A program made the position numbers and the translations under genes. The notes beneath the pieces are model-generated. The model searched no databases, had not been told where the DNA came from, and saw only the letters and a list, made by a program, of their open reading frames with translations. A stretch of 64,000 nt of DNA from Cytobacillus suaedae (GTDB lineage: Bacteria > Bacillota > Bacilli > Bacillales > Bacillaceae_L). The stretch spans positions 1,816,001 to 1,880,000 of the forward strand of contig CP063163.1 in NCBI GenBank assembly GCA_014960805.1, in the 5' to 3' direction. This document shows positions 51,429-60,923 of this stretch, in pieces. Every line of letters starts with the position of its first letter. Position 1 is the first letter of the stretch.

Positions 51429-51570
51429 AGTATGTATCTTCCTTTCCTATTTACTAATAATGCATATTGTTTTATTCCCTGATTAAAATTTGGTAAACTA
51501 AAAACATAGTGAAAATTGTAACATAGTGACGAAAGAAATCAAATGATACACACTCAGGTCAAATCTGTAT

Positions 51571-51596
51571 GTTTAAAGCTAGGATAAACCGGGAAT
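51571..51596 (+). promoter_or_regulatory. candidate SigB promoter for ykuU
   Basis: GTTTAA (51571-51576), a 14-bp spacer and GGGAAT (51591-51596) match the general-stress consensus GTTTAA-N12-14-GGGTAT at 11 of 12 positions. It lies 173 bp before the ykuU start. Confidence 0.45.
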
Positions 51597-51657
51597 AATT
51601 ACTTTGGGTAAATTATTAATGATTTAGGTTCTTTTTTAAATTAATTATTACTTAATA

Positions 51658-51686
51658 TTGACTCAAAACAGTCGTTATTCTATACT
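51658..51686 (+). promoter_or_regulatory. SigA promoter of ykuU
   Basis: TTGACT (51658-51663), a 17-bp spacer and TATACT (51681-51686). This is the best SigA match in the 341-base gap, which otherwise holds only the candidate SigB site. Confidence 0.7.
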
Positions 51687-51769
51687 AATTATTGTGATTA
51701 AGATAGCTATAAATGATATTGAGGTTGCCCTCATTCTCATTTACTATTATTTATTGGAGGGAATTACAT

Positions 51770-52318
51770 ATGGCAGAACGTATGGTTGGTAAACAAGCAC
51801 CACGCTTTGAAATGGATGCAGTATTAGCAAACAAGGAATTTGGAAAAGTTAGCCTTGAAGAAAACATGAAAAACGACAAGTGGACAGTACTTTTCTTTTA
51901 CCCAATGGATTTTACTTTCGTTTGTCCTACTGAAATCACAGCTTTATCAGATCGTTATGATGAGTTTGAAGATTTAGATGCAGAAGTAATTGGCGTATCA
52001 ACTGATACAATCCACACTCACTTAGCTTGGATTAATACAGATCGTACAGATAATGGATTAGGAAATTTAAGATATTCATTAGCTGCTGATACAAATCATG
52101 TTGTATCTCGTGAGTACGGAGTGTTAATTGAAGAAGAAGGTATCGCACTTCGTGGTCTATTCGTAATCAGCCCAGAGGGTGAACTAATGTATGCTGTTGT
52201 TAACCACAACAACATTGGTCGTGATGTAGATGAAACTCTTCGCGTACTTCAAGCACTACAAACTGGTGGACTTTGCCCAGCAAACTGGAAGCCAGGACAA
52301 GCTACGCTTAACGTTTAA
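51770..52318 (+). CDS. ykuU: 2-Cys peroxiredoxin YkuU
   Basis: This 182-residue peroxiredoxin has the peroxidatic Cys-52 in FTFVCPTE and the resolving Cys-169 in TGGLCPANW, so it is a typical 2-Cys enzyme of the AhpC/Prx1 class that reduces peroxides. ATG at 51770 follows GGAGGG; the frame upstream to 51713 is spurious. The thioredoxin-like gene ykuV lies downstream after an attenuating hairpin and may reduce it. Confidence 0.94.
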   Translation: MAERMVGKQAPRFEMDAVLANKEFGKVSLEENMKNDKWTVLFFYPMDFTFVCPTEITALSDRYDEFEDLDAEVIGVSTDTIHTHLAWINTDRTDNGLGNLRYSLAADTNHVVSREYGVLIEEEGIALRGLFVISPEGELMYAVVNHNNIGRDVDETLRVLQALQTGGLCPANWKPGQATLNV

Positions 52319-52340
52319 TTTTAGCTTCTAAGCTTATCTT

Positions 52341-52372
52341 AAGGGGTCTAACAGTTATGTTAGGCCTTTTCA
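52341..52372 (+). terminator. hairpin between ykuU and ykuV
   Basis: A 13-bp stem with G-U pairs (52341-52353 with 52358-52370) and a GTTA loop, ending in TTTT. It may give partial readthrough into ykuV. Confidence 0.7.
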
Positions 52373-52409
52373 TTCTATATATATTGTTCAATGAGGAGGA
52401 GGATTTTTC

Positions 52410-52865
52410 ATGAAGCTAAGAGAACCGATGCCAGAATTAGATGGCGCAAGTGAATGGTTAAATGGAGAAGTATCAAAAGCTGATTTAGTTGGAGAAAGAC
52501 CAACACTTATCCACTTTTGGTCAATCAGCTGTGGTCTATGTAAAGAAGCAATGCCAGATATTAATAATTTCCGTGATGAATATAAAGATAAACTGAATGT
52601 GATTGCTGTACATATGCCTCGTTCAGAAAAGGATCTTGATCTTGAAGAAATCAAAGCAGTTGCCGCTCAACATGATATTTCACAGCCAATCTATGTTGAC
52701 AGTAATCATAAACTAACAGATGCATTTGAAAATCAATACGTACCTGCGTACTATGTATTTGATGCTGAAGGCAAACTACGCCATTTCCAAGCAGGCGGAA
52801 GTGGAATGAAAATGCTAACAAAACGTGTAAACCGCGTGTTAGAAGAAAACGAAAAATCAGAATAA
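52410..52865 (+). CDS. ykuV: thioredoxin-like thiol-disulfide oxidoreductase YkuV
   Basis: This 151-residue protein has the thioredoxin fold with the redox pair CGLC at 41-44 (HFWSISCGLCKEAMP) and the cis-Pro region YVPAYYVFD near 113. It matches YkuV, a cytosolic disulfide reductase. It likely works with the neighbouring peroxiredoxin. GAGGAGGAGG precedes the ATG. Confidence 0.94.
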   Translation: MKLREPMPELDGASEWLNGEVSKADLVGERPTLIHFWSISCGLCKEAMPDINNFRDEYKDKLNVIAVHMPRSEKDLDLEEIKAVAAQHDISQPIYVDSNHKLTDAFENQYVPAYYVFDAEGKLRHFQAGGSGMKMLTKRVNRVLEENEKSE

Positions 52866-52870
52866 CAAAT

Positions 52871-52902
52871 AAAGGTCGACCTATTAGGTTCGATCTTTTT
52901 TG
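52871..52902 (+). terminator. ykuV terminator
   Basis: AAAGGTCGACCT pairs with AGGTTCGATCTTT with one bulge, around a short loop, followed by T. Confidence 0.75.
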
Positions 52903-52963
52903 TTTAGATATAAATTGTTTTGATTAATTTCAAGCGGTTTTTCACTATCAACATTGTCCGTTA

Positions 52964-53108
52964 CTTTCCGCTGCAGGCACTTGCTTTCCGCGGGGAGGGG
53001 AAAGGAAGGTTATTTTCACTGTCGTGAAAAAACCCACTCCTCGACGTGCCGTCTGCAGGGTCTCGACTTTTCCTCATCTCCCGCAGGAGTCAAGTGCCTT
53101 CCGCTCCA
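52964..53108. repeat. dispersed hairpin repeat, short form
   Basis: GGCACTTG (52976-52983) and CAAGTGCC (53091-53098) bound this copy, with outer arms ACTTTCCGCTGCA and CTTCCGCTCCAA. The AAAAAGCC hairpin block present in the other copies is missing; the flanking sequences join directly as GCGGGGAGGGGAAAGG. It fills much of the 487-base gap before yknU. The next 240 bases are AT-rich and probably hold the yknU promoter, which I cannot place. Confidence 0.88.
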
Positions 53109-53352
53109 AACAACTATGGTTAAATAATTAAATTTCTACACCAAAAGTCGTAGACATTAATCGGTCTGGTAGTTGATGAATATAGGGAAAAACTTACTTA
53201 AAATAGGAACTAGAATTGATTTATATTTCAATTTTGCTAAAAAAATTCAACAATTTCTCACAATTCACTGGAAATTTATTTCGAAACTCGATATATTTAT
53301 ATATACGTGTTATAGTTCACAAAAAATTCACATCTTATGGAGGGGGCTTATA

Positions 53353-55107
53353 ATGGAAACTTTTAAGAAACTCAAAATGTTCTACTGGCCGTATAAGCGG
53401 TATTTTATTTGGTCAATTTCATTCCTACTTATCGTAACAGCGATTACCGTTGTATATCCAGTTGTTCTTCAATTTACAATTGATGATGTAATACGAGGTG
53501 GACAATATCAATATGTTCCATATTTAGCATTGGGATTTATCGGTATTATGATTATAAAGGGAATTGCGACATATTTTAACCAATATCTTGGGGATATGTT
53601 TGGAATTAAGTCAGTCTATTCGCTTCGTAATTCTCTTTATGAAAAACTTCAATTTTTACCATTTAAGTACTATGATAATGCAAAAACCGGGGATTTAATG
53701 TCTCGTTTAACGGCAGATGTTGAAGGATTTCGTTTTTTCCTATCATTTGGTTTTGCAGAGTTAATTCGCTTTGTGCTTTTATTAGGAATTAGCTTTAGTG
53801 TCATGTTTTATTATTCAGTGCCTTTAACTTTAGTAACAATTGCTTCATTACCTTTCTTAGCGGTGGCTGTATATAAATTTGATAAAACAGTACATCCTGC
53901 TTTCCGAGGTATTAGAAAGTCATTTGGAAGACTTAATACGAAGGTACAAGAAAATATCAGTGGTATTAACACAGTTAAGTCTCTATCAAGAGAAGGTTTT
54001 GAGATTAATAAATTTAATGATTCAAATACAGATTATAAAGACCACTACCTGAAGACATCCAATGTATGGGCAAAGTATTTTCCGTTAATGGAGTTTATCG
54101 GTAATATCTGTGTGGTGACCTTACTTTCATTTGGTGGTTATTTAGTTATCAATAATCAGGTAACACCAGGGGAGTTAGTTGCTTTCTTTAGTTTAGTTTG
54201 GTACATTATGTGGCCAATCATGAACTTAGGGTTCGTTATTAACATGTTTTCACAATCAAAAGCCTCTGGAGAAAGACTTCTAGAAATATTAGAGGCTGAA
54301 GAGGATATTGTTGAGAAGCAAAACCCAATTAAAAAAGAAAGTTTACAAGGACATGTAGAATTTAAGGATGTAACCCTAAATTATACAGAGGATGATGAAA
54401 AAGCCTTATCGAATGTTACTTTCGATGCAGAGCCAGGTAAAGTTATTGGTCTGATTGGGGCAACTGGTTCAGGTAAAACAAGTATTACACAGCTGATAAC
54501 ACGATTCTATGAACCTAGTAGTGGGCAAATTTTAATTGATGGAAAAGATGTAAGAGATTACTCTCTACATACTTTACGTAATAATATTGGTTTTGTTTTA
54601 CAAGAATCGTTCTTATTCTCTTCAACTATTAAAGCCAATATCGCTTACGGAAACCCTGATGCAACAATGGATCAAATTATCGATGCAGCAAAACGCGCAG
54701 ATGCACATGAGTTTATCATGGAGCTACCAGAGGGTTATGATACGATGCTAGGTGAGCGTGGTATGGGGTTATCAGGAGGTCAAAAACAACGTATTGCCAT
54801 TGCAAGGTCCATTTGTATAGATCCTAGTATTCTTATTTTAGATGACGCAACAAGTGCGGTTGACATGAAGACTGAATTTAAGATTCAAGGAGCATTAAAA
54901 GAAGTAATGAAGGGTCGTACAACATTCATAATTGCTCACCGTATTTCATCACTTAAACATGCAGATGAAATCCTTGTACTAGAACAAGGTGTAATCGTAG
55001 AGCGTGGTACACATGAAGAGTTAATTAAAAATGAGGGACCTTATAAACGTATTTATGATATTCAATACAAAGATCAAAAAACGGTGCTTCAATCACAAAC
55101 AGGATGA
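53353..55107 (+). CDS. yknU: ABC exporter half-transporter YknU
   Basis: This 584-residue protein has a six-helix type IV exporter domain (about 1-310) and a nucleotide-binding domain: Walker A GATGSGKTS, signature LSGGQKQ, Walker B ILILDDATSAVD and H-loop IIAHRISS. The residue after Walker B is Asp instead of the catalytic Glu, so its own ATP site is probably degenerate. It pairs with YknV, encoded 14 bases downstream. ATG at 53353 follows GGAGGGGG; the 60-codon upstream extension is spurious. Substrate unknown. Confidence 0.9.
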   Translation: METFKKLKMFYWPYKRYFIWSISFLLIVTAITVVYPVVLQFTIDDVIRGGQYQYVPYLALGFIGIMIIKGIATYFNQYLGDMFGIKSVYSLRNSLYEKLQFLPFKYYDNAKTGDLMSRLTADVEGFRFFLSFGFAELIRFVLLLGISFSVMFYYSVPLTLVTIASLPFLAVAVYKFDKTVHPAFRGIRKSFGRLNTKVQENISGINTVKSLSREGFEINKFNDSNTDYKDHYLKTSNVWAKYFPLMEFIGNICVVTLLSFGGYLVINNQVTPGELVAFFSLVWYIMWPIMNLGFVINMFSQSKASGERLLEILEAEEDIVEKQNPIKKESLQGHVEFKDVTLNYTEDDEKALSNVTFDAEPGKVIGLIGATGSGKTSITQLITRFYEPSSGQILIDGKDVRDYSLHTLRNNIGFVLQESFLFSSTIKANIAYGNPDATMDQIIDAAKRADAHEFIMELPEGYDTMLGERGMGLSGGQKQRIAIARSICIDPSILILDDATSAVDMKTEFKIQGALKEVMKGRTTFIIAHRISSLKHADEILVLEQGVIVERGTHEELIKNEGPYKRIYDIQYKDQKTVLQSQTG

Positions 55108-55121
55108 GGTAGGTGAACAAC

Positions 55122-56948
55122 ATGAATGAAAAGAAGGAAAAAAGAAATAAACTAGATCGATTCCAATACTCTACAGATCAAGTAATAGAAAAGCCTTTTA
55201 ACTGGAAGCAAATGGCTAGACTATTTAGTTATATGAAGCCCTATTCTAAGAGTCTATTACCATTAGCATTTTTGACAGTAATCGTTGCAACAGCTGTACG
55301 ATTGATTGTACCAATTCTTATTGGTGTATATACAATGGATCATGCGATTGCAAATAAAGATTCAAATTTATTAATAAAACTAGTCCTTATCATTGCTGGT
55401 CTTTATTTCTTATCTTATTTAGCAAATACATTCCGAATCCGGTATATGAATCTACTAGGACAAAACGTAATTTATGATTTGCGTAAACATTTATTTACTC
55501 ATGTTCAAGGACTATCACACCGCTTTTTTGATCAAAGATCGGCAGGATCAATATTAGTGCGAATTATGAATGATATTAACTCCTTACAGGAATTATTTAC
55601 GAGCGGGGTCATCAACCTTCTCATGGATTTCTTATTATTAATAGGAATATTCGTTATCTTATTTGCATTAAGTCCTGAGTTAACGATCGCGATCTTAATT
55701 ATACTTCCAATTATGTTTTTTATTTCAACAAGTCTACGTAAAAAAATTAGACGTTCTTGGCAAACAGTACGTATTAAGCAATCAAAGCTAAATTCCCATT
55801 TAAACGAAAGTATTCAGGGAATTCGTGTTACACAATCATTCACACAAGAAAAAGAGAACATGGCTTTCTTTGACGGTGTAAACACAGAGACATATGAAAG
55901 CTGGAGAGATGCTACTCAGAAAAATGCGATGTTCCGACCATTTGTAGAGATGTCAAATGCAATCGGTACTGCCATTTTAATCTGGTATGGAGCGATGCTT
56001 ATACAAAGTCCAGATAGTGGTGTAACAATTGGTGTATTTGTTTCATTTGCCTTTTACTTAGGTATGTTCTGGGAACCAATTTCTCGTTTGGGTCAGGTCT
56101 ATAATCAATTATTAATGGGAATGGCTTCATCTGAACGTATTTTTGAATTCTTAGACGAAAAGCCGATTGTTTCTGAAAAAGAAGATGCAATTTCGATTAC
56201 AGATATGAAAGGTAAAATTGAATTTGACAAGGTTGAATTCTCTTATGATGAAAAGCGAAAAGCATTAAAAGGTGTTTCCTTAACGATGGAAGCGGGGCAA
56301 ACTGTTGCCTTAGTTGGCCATACGGGTTCAGGTAAAACAACGATTGCTAACTTAATTAGCCGCTTTTACGATGCAACAGCGGGCGAGGTTAAGATTGATG
56401 GTTATAATGTAAAAGACTTGTCTGTTGCTAGTGTTAGATCACAAATAAGTGTTGTTCTACAAGAAACGTTTATTTTTTCAGGAACAATCATGGAGAACAT
56501 TCGCTTTGGTAGACCAGATGCGACAGATGAAGAAGTAATTGAGGCTGCTACGGCAGTAGGAGCAGACTCATTTATTTCAAGACTACCAAAGGGCTTCGAA
56601 ACTGAGGTAGAAGAGCGAGGTAATATACTATCAGTGGGAGAAAGACAACTACTTTCATTCGCACGTGCATTACTTGCTAATCCAAGAATACTCATTCTTG
56701 ATGAGGCTACAGCTAGTATTGATACGGAATCTGAGGTTAAAATCCAAACCGCTCTAAAAAAATTGCTTAAAGGTAGAACTGCAATAATAATTGCGCATCG
56801 ACTATCTACCATTCGTGATTCTGATAACATTATCGTACTTGATCATGGTGAAATCATAGAGCAAGGCTCACATGACCAGCTAATGAAATTACAAGGCCAA
56901 TATCATAACCTAGTCAAAGCGCAATTTAAAATGTTAGACGTAGGGTAA
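55122..56948 (+). CDS. yknV: ABC exporter half-transporter YknV
   Basis: This 608-residue partner of YknU has six membrane helices (about 35-330) and an NBD with Walker A GHTGSGKTT, Walker B ILILDEATASID and H-loop IIAHRLST. The catalytic Glu is present, but the signature is LSVGERQ instead of LSGGQ. The altered signature would face the altered Walker B of YknU, so both defects fall in one composite site, as in BmrCD-type heterodimers. ATG at 55122 follows GAGGTAGGTG. A terminator ends the two-gene unit. Confidence 0.9.
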   Translation: MNEKKEKRNKLDRFQYSTDQVIEKPFNWKQMARLFSYMKPYSKSLLPLAFLTVIVATAVRLIVPILIGVYTMDHAIANKDSNLLIKLVLIIAGLYFLSYLANTFRIRYMNLLGQNVIYDLRKHLFTHVQGLSHRFFDQRSAGSILVRIMNDINSLQELFTSGVINLLMDFLLLIGIFVILFALSPELTIAILIILPIMFFISTSLRKKIRRSWQTVRIKQSKLNSHLNESIQGIRVTQSFTQEKENMAFFDGVNTETYESWRDATQKNAMFRPFVEMSNAIGTAILIWYGAMLIQSPDSGVTIGVFVSFAFYLGMFWEPISRLGQVYNQLLMGMASSERIFEFLDEKPIVSEKEDAISITDMKGKIEFDKVEFSYDEKRKALKGVSLTMEAGQTVALVGHTGSGKTTIANLISRFYDATAGEVKIDGYNVKDLSVASVRSQISVVLQETFIFSGTIMENIRFGRPDATDEEVIEAATAVGADSFISRLPKGFETEVEERGNILSVGERQLLSFARALLANPRILILDEATASIDTESEVKIQTALKKLLKGRTAIIIAHRLSTIRDSDNIIVLDHGEIIEQGSHDQLMKLQGQYHNLVKAQFKMLDVG

Positions 56949-56955
56949 CAAGGTG

Positions 56956-56986
56956 AACGGGAGATTAGGAATCTCCCGTTTTTTAA
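56956..56986 (+). terminator. yknUV terminator
   Basis: AACGGGAGATT (56956-56966) pairs perfectly with AATCTCCCGTT (56970-56980), followed by TTTT. Confidence 0.9.
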
Positions 56987-57055
56987 ATTTAGGAAAATTG
57001 TAACATTTTTTTGTGCTTAGTCGTCTATATCATTAAAGGGACTAGGGGTGTTGAA

Positions 57056-57982
57056 ATGAAAATATATAAATTAGTAACCCTTGTAATTCTGTCATTTAGC
57101 TTTTTTTTGGTAGCATGTAGTGGTGGTTCTTCAGAATCAACTGAAAATGGTAAAACTTCAATGGATATGGCAACTTCAGAGGAAGCTCCAGCAGAGGCTA
57201 AGACAGAGCAAAATAGATTAGGTAATGAAAATAAGGAAGTCAATGATTCAAATAAGGGTAGTCAACAAAGTAGAATGGTGATTTACCATGCGGATCTACA
57301 TTTAGAAGTGAAAGATTACAAATCCGTTCACAGTAAAATTGAGATGCTAGTCAATGAAATGAAGGGCTATATTGTTGAATCCAATGTTTATAATCATGGT
57401 GAAAACCAAATGGAGGGGAGACTAACTGTTCGTGTTCCACAATCTTACTTCAATTCATTTATTTCACAAGTTGGAGACATGAGTGAGAAAGTAAACCACC
57501 AAAACATAACTGGGCAAGATGTAACCGAGGAATATGTAGACCTGGAGTCAAGATTAAAGTCTAAAGAGGTTGTTGAGGAAAGATTGCTACAATTTATGAA
57601 AGACGCCAAAGAAACGAAAGATCTTCTACAAATATCATCGGATCTAGCTGTTGTACAAGAAGAAATTGAACAGATCAAGGGTAGAATGAATTACCTCGAA
57701 AACCAGGCGAATTTATCGACTGTTTCTATGACATTATATGAAAACAAAGTAATTGTTCCAGAAATCGATGGTAGTGGATTGAATACATGGGATAAGACAA
57801 AAAAGCAGTTTATGGATAGTATAAACTTTATTTTAGGGGCTGTTTCTGGTTTCTTTGTTTTCTTAATTGGAAATTCACCTATCCTATTATTACTTGGATT
57901 ACTTGGATTTGTAGTTTATCTATTTATGAGAAGAATTGCTAGACAAAAGATACGTGAGGAACAGCAAAAGTCGGGAGATTAA
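57056..57982 (+). CDS. DUF4349 lipoprotein
   Basis: This 308-residue protein has a lipoprotein signal (LSFSFFLVAC, Cys-21), a low-complexity Ser/Glu linker, a DUF4349 domain (about 80-235) with a coiled coil (EEIEQIKGRMNYLENQANL) and a C-terminal membrane helix near 265-295 followed by a basic tail. The two anchors would tether it to the membrane at both ends. Function is unknown; relatives are common envelope proteins. ATG at 57056 is chosen because the signal peptide starts there. Confidence 0.82.
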   Translation: MKIYKLVTLVILSFSFFLVACSGGSSESTENGKTSMDMATSEEAPAEAKTEQNRLGNENKEVNDSNKGSQQSRMVIYHADLHLEVKDYKSVHSKIEMLVNEMKGYIVESNVYNHGENQMEGRLTVRVPQSYFNSFISQVGDMSEKVNHQNITGQDVTEEYVDLESRLKSKEVVEERLLQFMKDAKETKDLLQISSDLAVVQEEIEQIKGRMNYLENQANLSTVSMTLYENKVIVPEIDGSGLNTWDKTKKQFMDSINFILGAVSGFFVFLIGNSPILLLLGLLGFVVYLFMRRIARQKIREEQQKSGD

Positions 57983-57998
57983 TCTCGGCTTTTTTGTT
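57967..57998 (+). terminator. terminator of the DUF4349 gene
   Basis: A hairpin formed by AAAGTCGGGAGATT and AATCTCGGCTTT with a small bulge, followed by TTTT. It overlaps the stop codon. Confidence 0.75.
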
Positions 57999-58080
57999 AA
58001 GTTCATTCTTTTTTCTCTATTTTGTGGTAAAATGGGAACCATCTTATATATTAGTCAGCGACAAATTCGGGGGTTTATAT

Positions 58081-58743
58081 ATGAAAAAAGAGTTTGCAGT
58101 AATAGGGTTAGGACGTTTTGGAGGGAGTATTTGCAGAGCCCTTAGTGAAGAGGGAATGGAAGTAATGGCTATGGATGTAATAGAGGAAAAGGTAAATGAA
58201 TTTTCTTCAATAGCATCGCATGCTGTTGTTGGTGATTCTACTGATGAATCCGTCTTGAAAAGTATAGGTATCCGTAACTTTGATCATGTCATTGTAGCAA
58301 TTGGAGACAATATTCAAGCTAGTATACTAACAACTTTAATTTTGAAAGAGCTTGGGGTAAAAAATATTACTGTTAAAGCTCAAAATGATTATCATGAAAA
58401 AGTGTTAAATAAAATAGGTGCTGATCAGATTGTTCACCCAGAGCGTGACATGGGTAGACGTATTGCTCATAGCATCATGTCTAATAATGTCTTGGACTAT
58501 TTGGAACTTTCAGATGAACATAGTATTGTCGAGATTGTTGCTAGCCAAAGGCTTGATGGTCATACACTGATAAGTTTAGACATCCGAGCGAAATTTGGTA
58601 TTAACATTGTTGCATTCAAACGTGGCAAGGATATTATTGTATCGCCACAAGCTACTGAAGTGATTAGAAAAGGGGATATACTCATTGTAATAGGGGCAGA
58701 TGTAGATATTGACCGATTCGAGAAAACAATGATTGGTGAGTAA
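58081..58743 (+). CDS. ktrC: potassium channel regulatory subunit KtrC
   Basis: This 220-residue protein has an RCK_N domain (Rossmann motif VIGLGRFGGSICRAL at about 7-21) and an RCK_C domain (about 135-215). It matches KtrC (YkqB), which gates KtrD or KtrB potassium uptake in response to ATP/ADP and is inhibited by c-di-AMP through RCK_C. ATG at 58081 is chosen by family length; the frame upstream is spurious. TGGTAAAAT, an extended -10, lies about 50 bases upstream. Confidence 0.93.
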   Translation: MKKEFAVIGLGRFGGSICRALSEEGMEVMAMDVIEEKVNEFSSIASHAVVGDSTDESVLKSIGIRNFDHVIVAIGDNIQASILTTLILKELGVKNITVKAQNDYHEKVLNKIGADQIVHPERDMGRRIAHSIMSNNVLDYLELSDEHSIVEIVASQRLDGHTLISLDIRAKFGINIVAFKRGKDIIVSPQATEVIRKGDILIVIGADVDIDRFEKTMIGE

Positions 58744-58752
58744 AATATAAAG

Positions 58753-58789
58753 AAAAAAGAGACAGCCTCATCTGAGATTGTCTCTTTTT
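58753..58789. terminator. bidirectional terminator between ktrC and rnjA
   Basis: AAAAAGAGACA pairs with TGTCTCTTTTT around an imperfect inner stem CTCA/TGAG, flanked by A and T runs. Confidence 0.85.
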
Positions 58790-58793
58790 CTAT

Positions 58794-60461
58794 TTATACC
58801 TCCATAATGATAGGTAAAATCATTGGACGGCGTTTTGTTTTCTCATAAAGGAAAGGTGCCAAGGTATCTGTAATTTCATTTTTGATTTCGGACCATTGAG
58901 TTGTACGACGTTCCATTACTTTATTTAAGTGTTTAGAGATTAAGCCTTGTGCATCATTGATTAAATCACCAGATTCTCTCATATAAACAAATCCACGTGA
59001 AATCAAATCAGGTCCAGCTGCTATTTTGAAATCTTTCATGTTTATGCTAACAACGACAATAACAAGTCCTTCTTCTGAAAGAATACGGCGATCACGTAAA
59101 ACGATATTACCAATATCACCAATTCCACTTCCATCAATGTACACATTTCCTGAAGGGATTTTCCCAGCTACAGAAGCTTCATTTTCGCTTAAAGCTAATA
59201 CTTCACCATTATCCATAATGAAGCAATGTTCCTCTTGAACGCCACAGTCAACGGCAAGCTTTGCGTGCATTTTTTGCATGCGATATTCACCGTGAATAGG
59301 CATGAAATATTTTGGTTTAATTAAACGAAGCATTAGTTTTTGTTCTTCTTGACCACCATGACCTGAAGTATGAATGTCACTTAAGGTACCGTGAATAACC
59401 TCAGCTCCTGCGCGGTACAGCATGTTAATTGTTCTGCTTACGCTAATTGTATTTCCTGGGATTGGTGATGAAGAGAATACAACAGTATCCCCAGGGATAA
59501 TCTGAATTTGACGATGAGTGCCATTGGCAATCCTTGAAAGGGCAGCCATTGGCTCTCCTTGGCTTCCTGTACATAGAATGACAACTTTATCAGCAGGAAG
59601 TCTATTTATTTGTGAAGACTCAATAAACGTGTCTTTAGGGCAACGAATGTAACCCAAATCTTGTCCAATATTTATAGCAGCTTCCATACTACGTCCAAAT
59701 ACAGCGACTTTACGATCATGGGCGACCGCAGACTCGACAACTTGTTGTAGACGGTGGATATTTGATGCAAACGTAGCAAAGATAATTCTTCCTGTTACCT
59801 TACGGAAGATATCGTTAATGCTTTCACCAACACGACGCTCAGACATTGTGAAATTAGGAATCTCACTGTTTGTGCTATCTGACAGTAGACAGAGAACGCC
59901 CTCTTTCCCAATCTCAGCCATCTTTGTTAAGTTAGCCGGTTCTCCAACAGGAGTGAAATCAAATTTAAAGTCCCCTGTATGAACAATTTGGCCAGGTGGT
60001 GTTTTTACAACAATTCCATAAGAATCAGGAATACTGTGTGTTGTTCTAAAGAAAGTAACAGATGTTTTTCTGAATTTAATAATATCATCTTCTTGAATCT
60101 CAATTAATTTTGCAGTACGAAGTAAACCGTGCTCTTCTAATTTGTTTCGGATTAAACCTAGTGCTAATTTACCACCGTAAATAGGAATATTCACTTCACG
60201 TAAAAGGTACGGGATTCCTCCAATGTGGTCTTCGTGACCGTGGGTGATAAATAATCCTTTGATTTTATCTGCATTCTTAATGATGTAACTATAGTCTGGA
60301 ATAACATAATCAATTCCTAATAGCTCATCTTCAGGAAACTTAATTCCTGCATCAATTAAAATAATTTCATCTTGAAACTGAACACCATATGTGTTCTTAC
60401 CGATTTCGCCTAGTCCCCCGAATGCGAAAACAGCAGTTTGGTCATTTTTAACAAATTTCAT
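58794..60461 (-). CDS. rnjA: ribonuclease J1
   Basis: This 555-residue beta-CASP metallo-beta-lactamase nuclease has [17 protein letters not shown] at the start, the zinc motif [10 protein letters not shown] near 73-82, [15 protein letters not shown] near 160, the beta-[14 protein letters not shown] region near 366 and a C-terminal dimerisation domain. RNase J1 has 5' exonuclease and endonuclease activity and is central to mRNA decay and 16S rRNA maturation. It starts 2 bases after rpoY ends, so the two are co-transcribed and coupled. Confidence 0.98.
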   Translation of the reverse strand: MKFVKNDQTAVFAFGGLGEIGKNTYGVQFQDEIILIDAGIKFPEDELLGIDYVIPDYSYIIKNADKIKGLFITHGHEDHIGGIPYLLREVNIPIYGGKLALGLIRNKLEEHGLLRTAKLIEIQEDDIIKFRKTSVTFFRTTHSIPDSYGIVVKTPPGQIVHTGDFKFDFTPVGEPANLTKMAEIGKEGVLCLLSDSTNSEIPNFTMSERRVGESINDIFRKVTGRIIFATFASNIHRLQQVVESAVAHDRKVAVFGRSMEAAINIGQDLGYIRCPKDTFIESSQINRLPADKVVILCTGSQGEPMAALSRIANGTHRQIQIIPGDTVVFSSSPIPGNTISVSRTINMLYRAGAEVIHGTLSDIHTSGHGGQEEQKLMLRLIKPKYFMPIHGEYRMQKMHAKLAVDCGVQEEHCFIMDNGEVLALSENEASVAGKIPSGNVYIDGSGIGDIGNIVLRDRRILSEEGLVIVVVSINMKDFKIAAGPDLISRGFVYMRESGDLINDAQGLISKHLNKVMERRTTQWSEIKNEITDTLAPFLYEKTKRRPMILPIIMEV

Positions 60462-60463
60462 AA

Positions 60464-60673
60464 TCAGATCTCCAATACCTTATAGTCTTCATTTTGTTGC
60501 TCATAAGCAAGATGTGCACCTTCAACTCGTTGTACAAATTCTATGTTGTAGTTACGATCTTTTAATTTCTCACGAACATATCTTTCTGCTTCTGCATTTA
60601 CAAATAGTGTTTTTGTTCTTTCACGCACAGGTACTTCATTTGCCTGTTCTTGATAGTAAACTTTAAAAATCAT
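60464..60673 (-). CDS. rpoY: RNA polymerase epsilon subunit
   Basis: This 69-residue protein matches RpoY (YkzG): [34 protein letters not shown] and [12 protein letters not shown]. It is a small auxiliary subunit of Bacillota RNA polymerase. The gene order rpoY-rnjA is strongly conserved. GGAGAG precedes the ATG on the minus strand. Confidence 0.96.
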   Translation of the reverse strand: MIFKVYYQEQANEVPVRERTKTLFVNAEAERYVREKLKDRNYNIEFVQRVEGAHLAYEQQNEDYKVLEI

Positions 60674-60802
60674 TTGCCAAATCTCTCCTTAATTTCCGTT
60701 TATAAGATTCACTTGTTCTATTATATAAAAAATTAACAAGTTTTTCATGTTTTTTCTATTTTTGATAAAAATTTAGCATATTGTTCCCATTTCAATATGT
60801 AG

Positions 60803-60841
60803 AAAAGAAGCCCTTCAGACGTCCAGAAGGGCACTTTTTTA
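60803..60841. terminator. terminator of the 23-residue peptide gene
   Basis: GCCCTTC (60810-60816) pairs with GAAGGGC (60826-60832). On the minus strand TTCTTTTCT follows the stem, 20 bases after the peptide stop codon; on the plus strand ACTTTTTT follows. Confidence 0.8.
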
Positions 60842-60851
60842 TCAAGAAAAT

Positions 60852-60923
60852 TTAAGCAATTGTTTTTTTCTTTAAGATATCTGTCCACTGTTGAAGTAAC
60901 TTTTTCCGAAGCTTTTTGAGCAT
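60852..60923 (-). CDS. 23-residue cationic amphipathic peptide
   Basis: ATG at 60923 on the minus strand is preceded by AAGGAGATGATG and opens 23 codons starting MLKKLRKKLLQQWTDILKKK. The peptide has nine Lys/Arg, one Asp and regularly spaced Leu, Ile and Trp residues, which gives an amphipathic helix. A hairpin terminator follows the stop by 20 bases, so the frame has its own ribosome site and terminator. It lies between rpoY and ykrA. No family is recognised; membrane-active peptide, toxin-like peptide or small regulatory protein are all possible. Confidence 0.65.
   Translation of the reverse strand: MLKKLRKKLLQQWTDILKKKTIA

Noticed and set aside
9494-53108. Insertion sequences
   Set aside because: The repeats have inverted ends but no transposase gene and no internal coding frame of their own.
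53173-53352. 60-codon N-terminal extension of YknU
   Set aside because: AT-rich, without a ribosome site, and absent from the family; GGAGGGGG points to ATG 53353.
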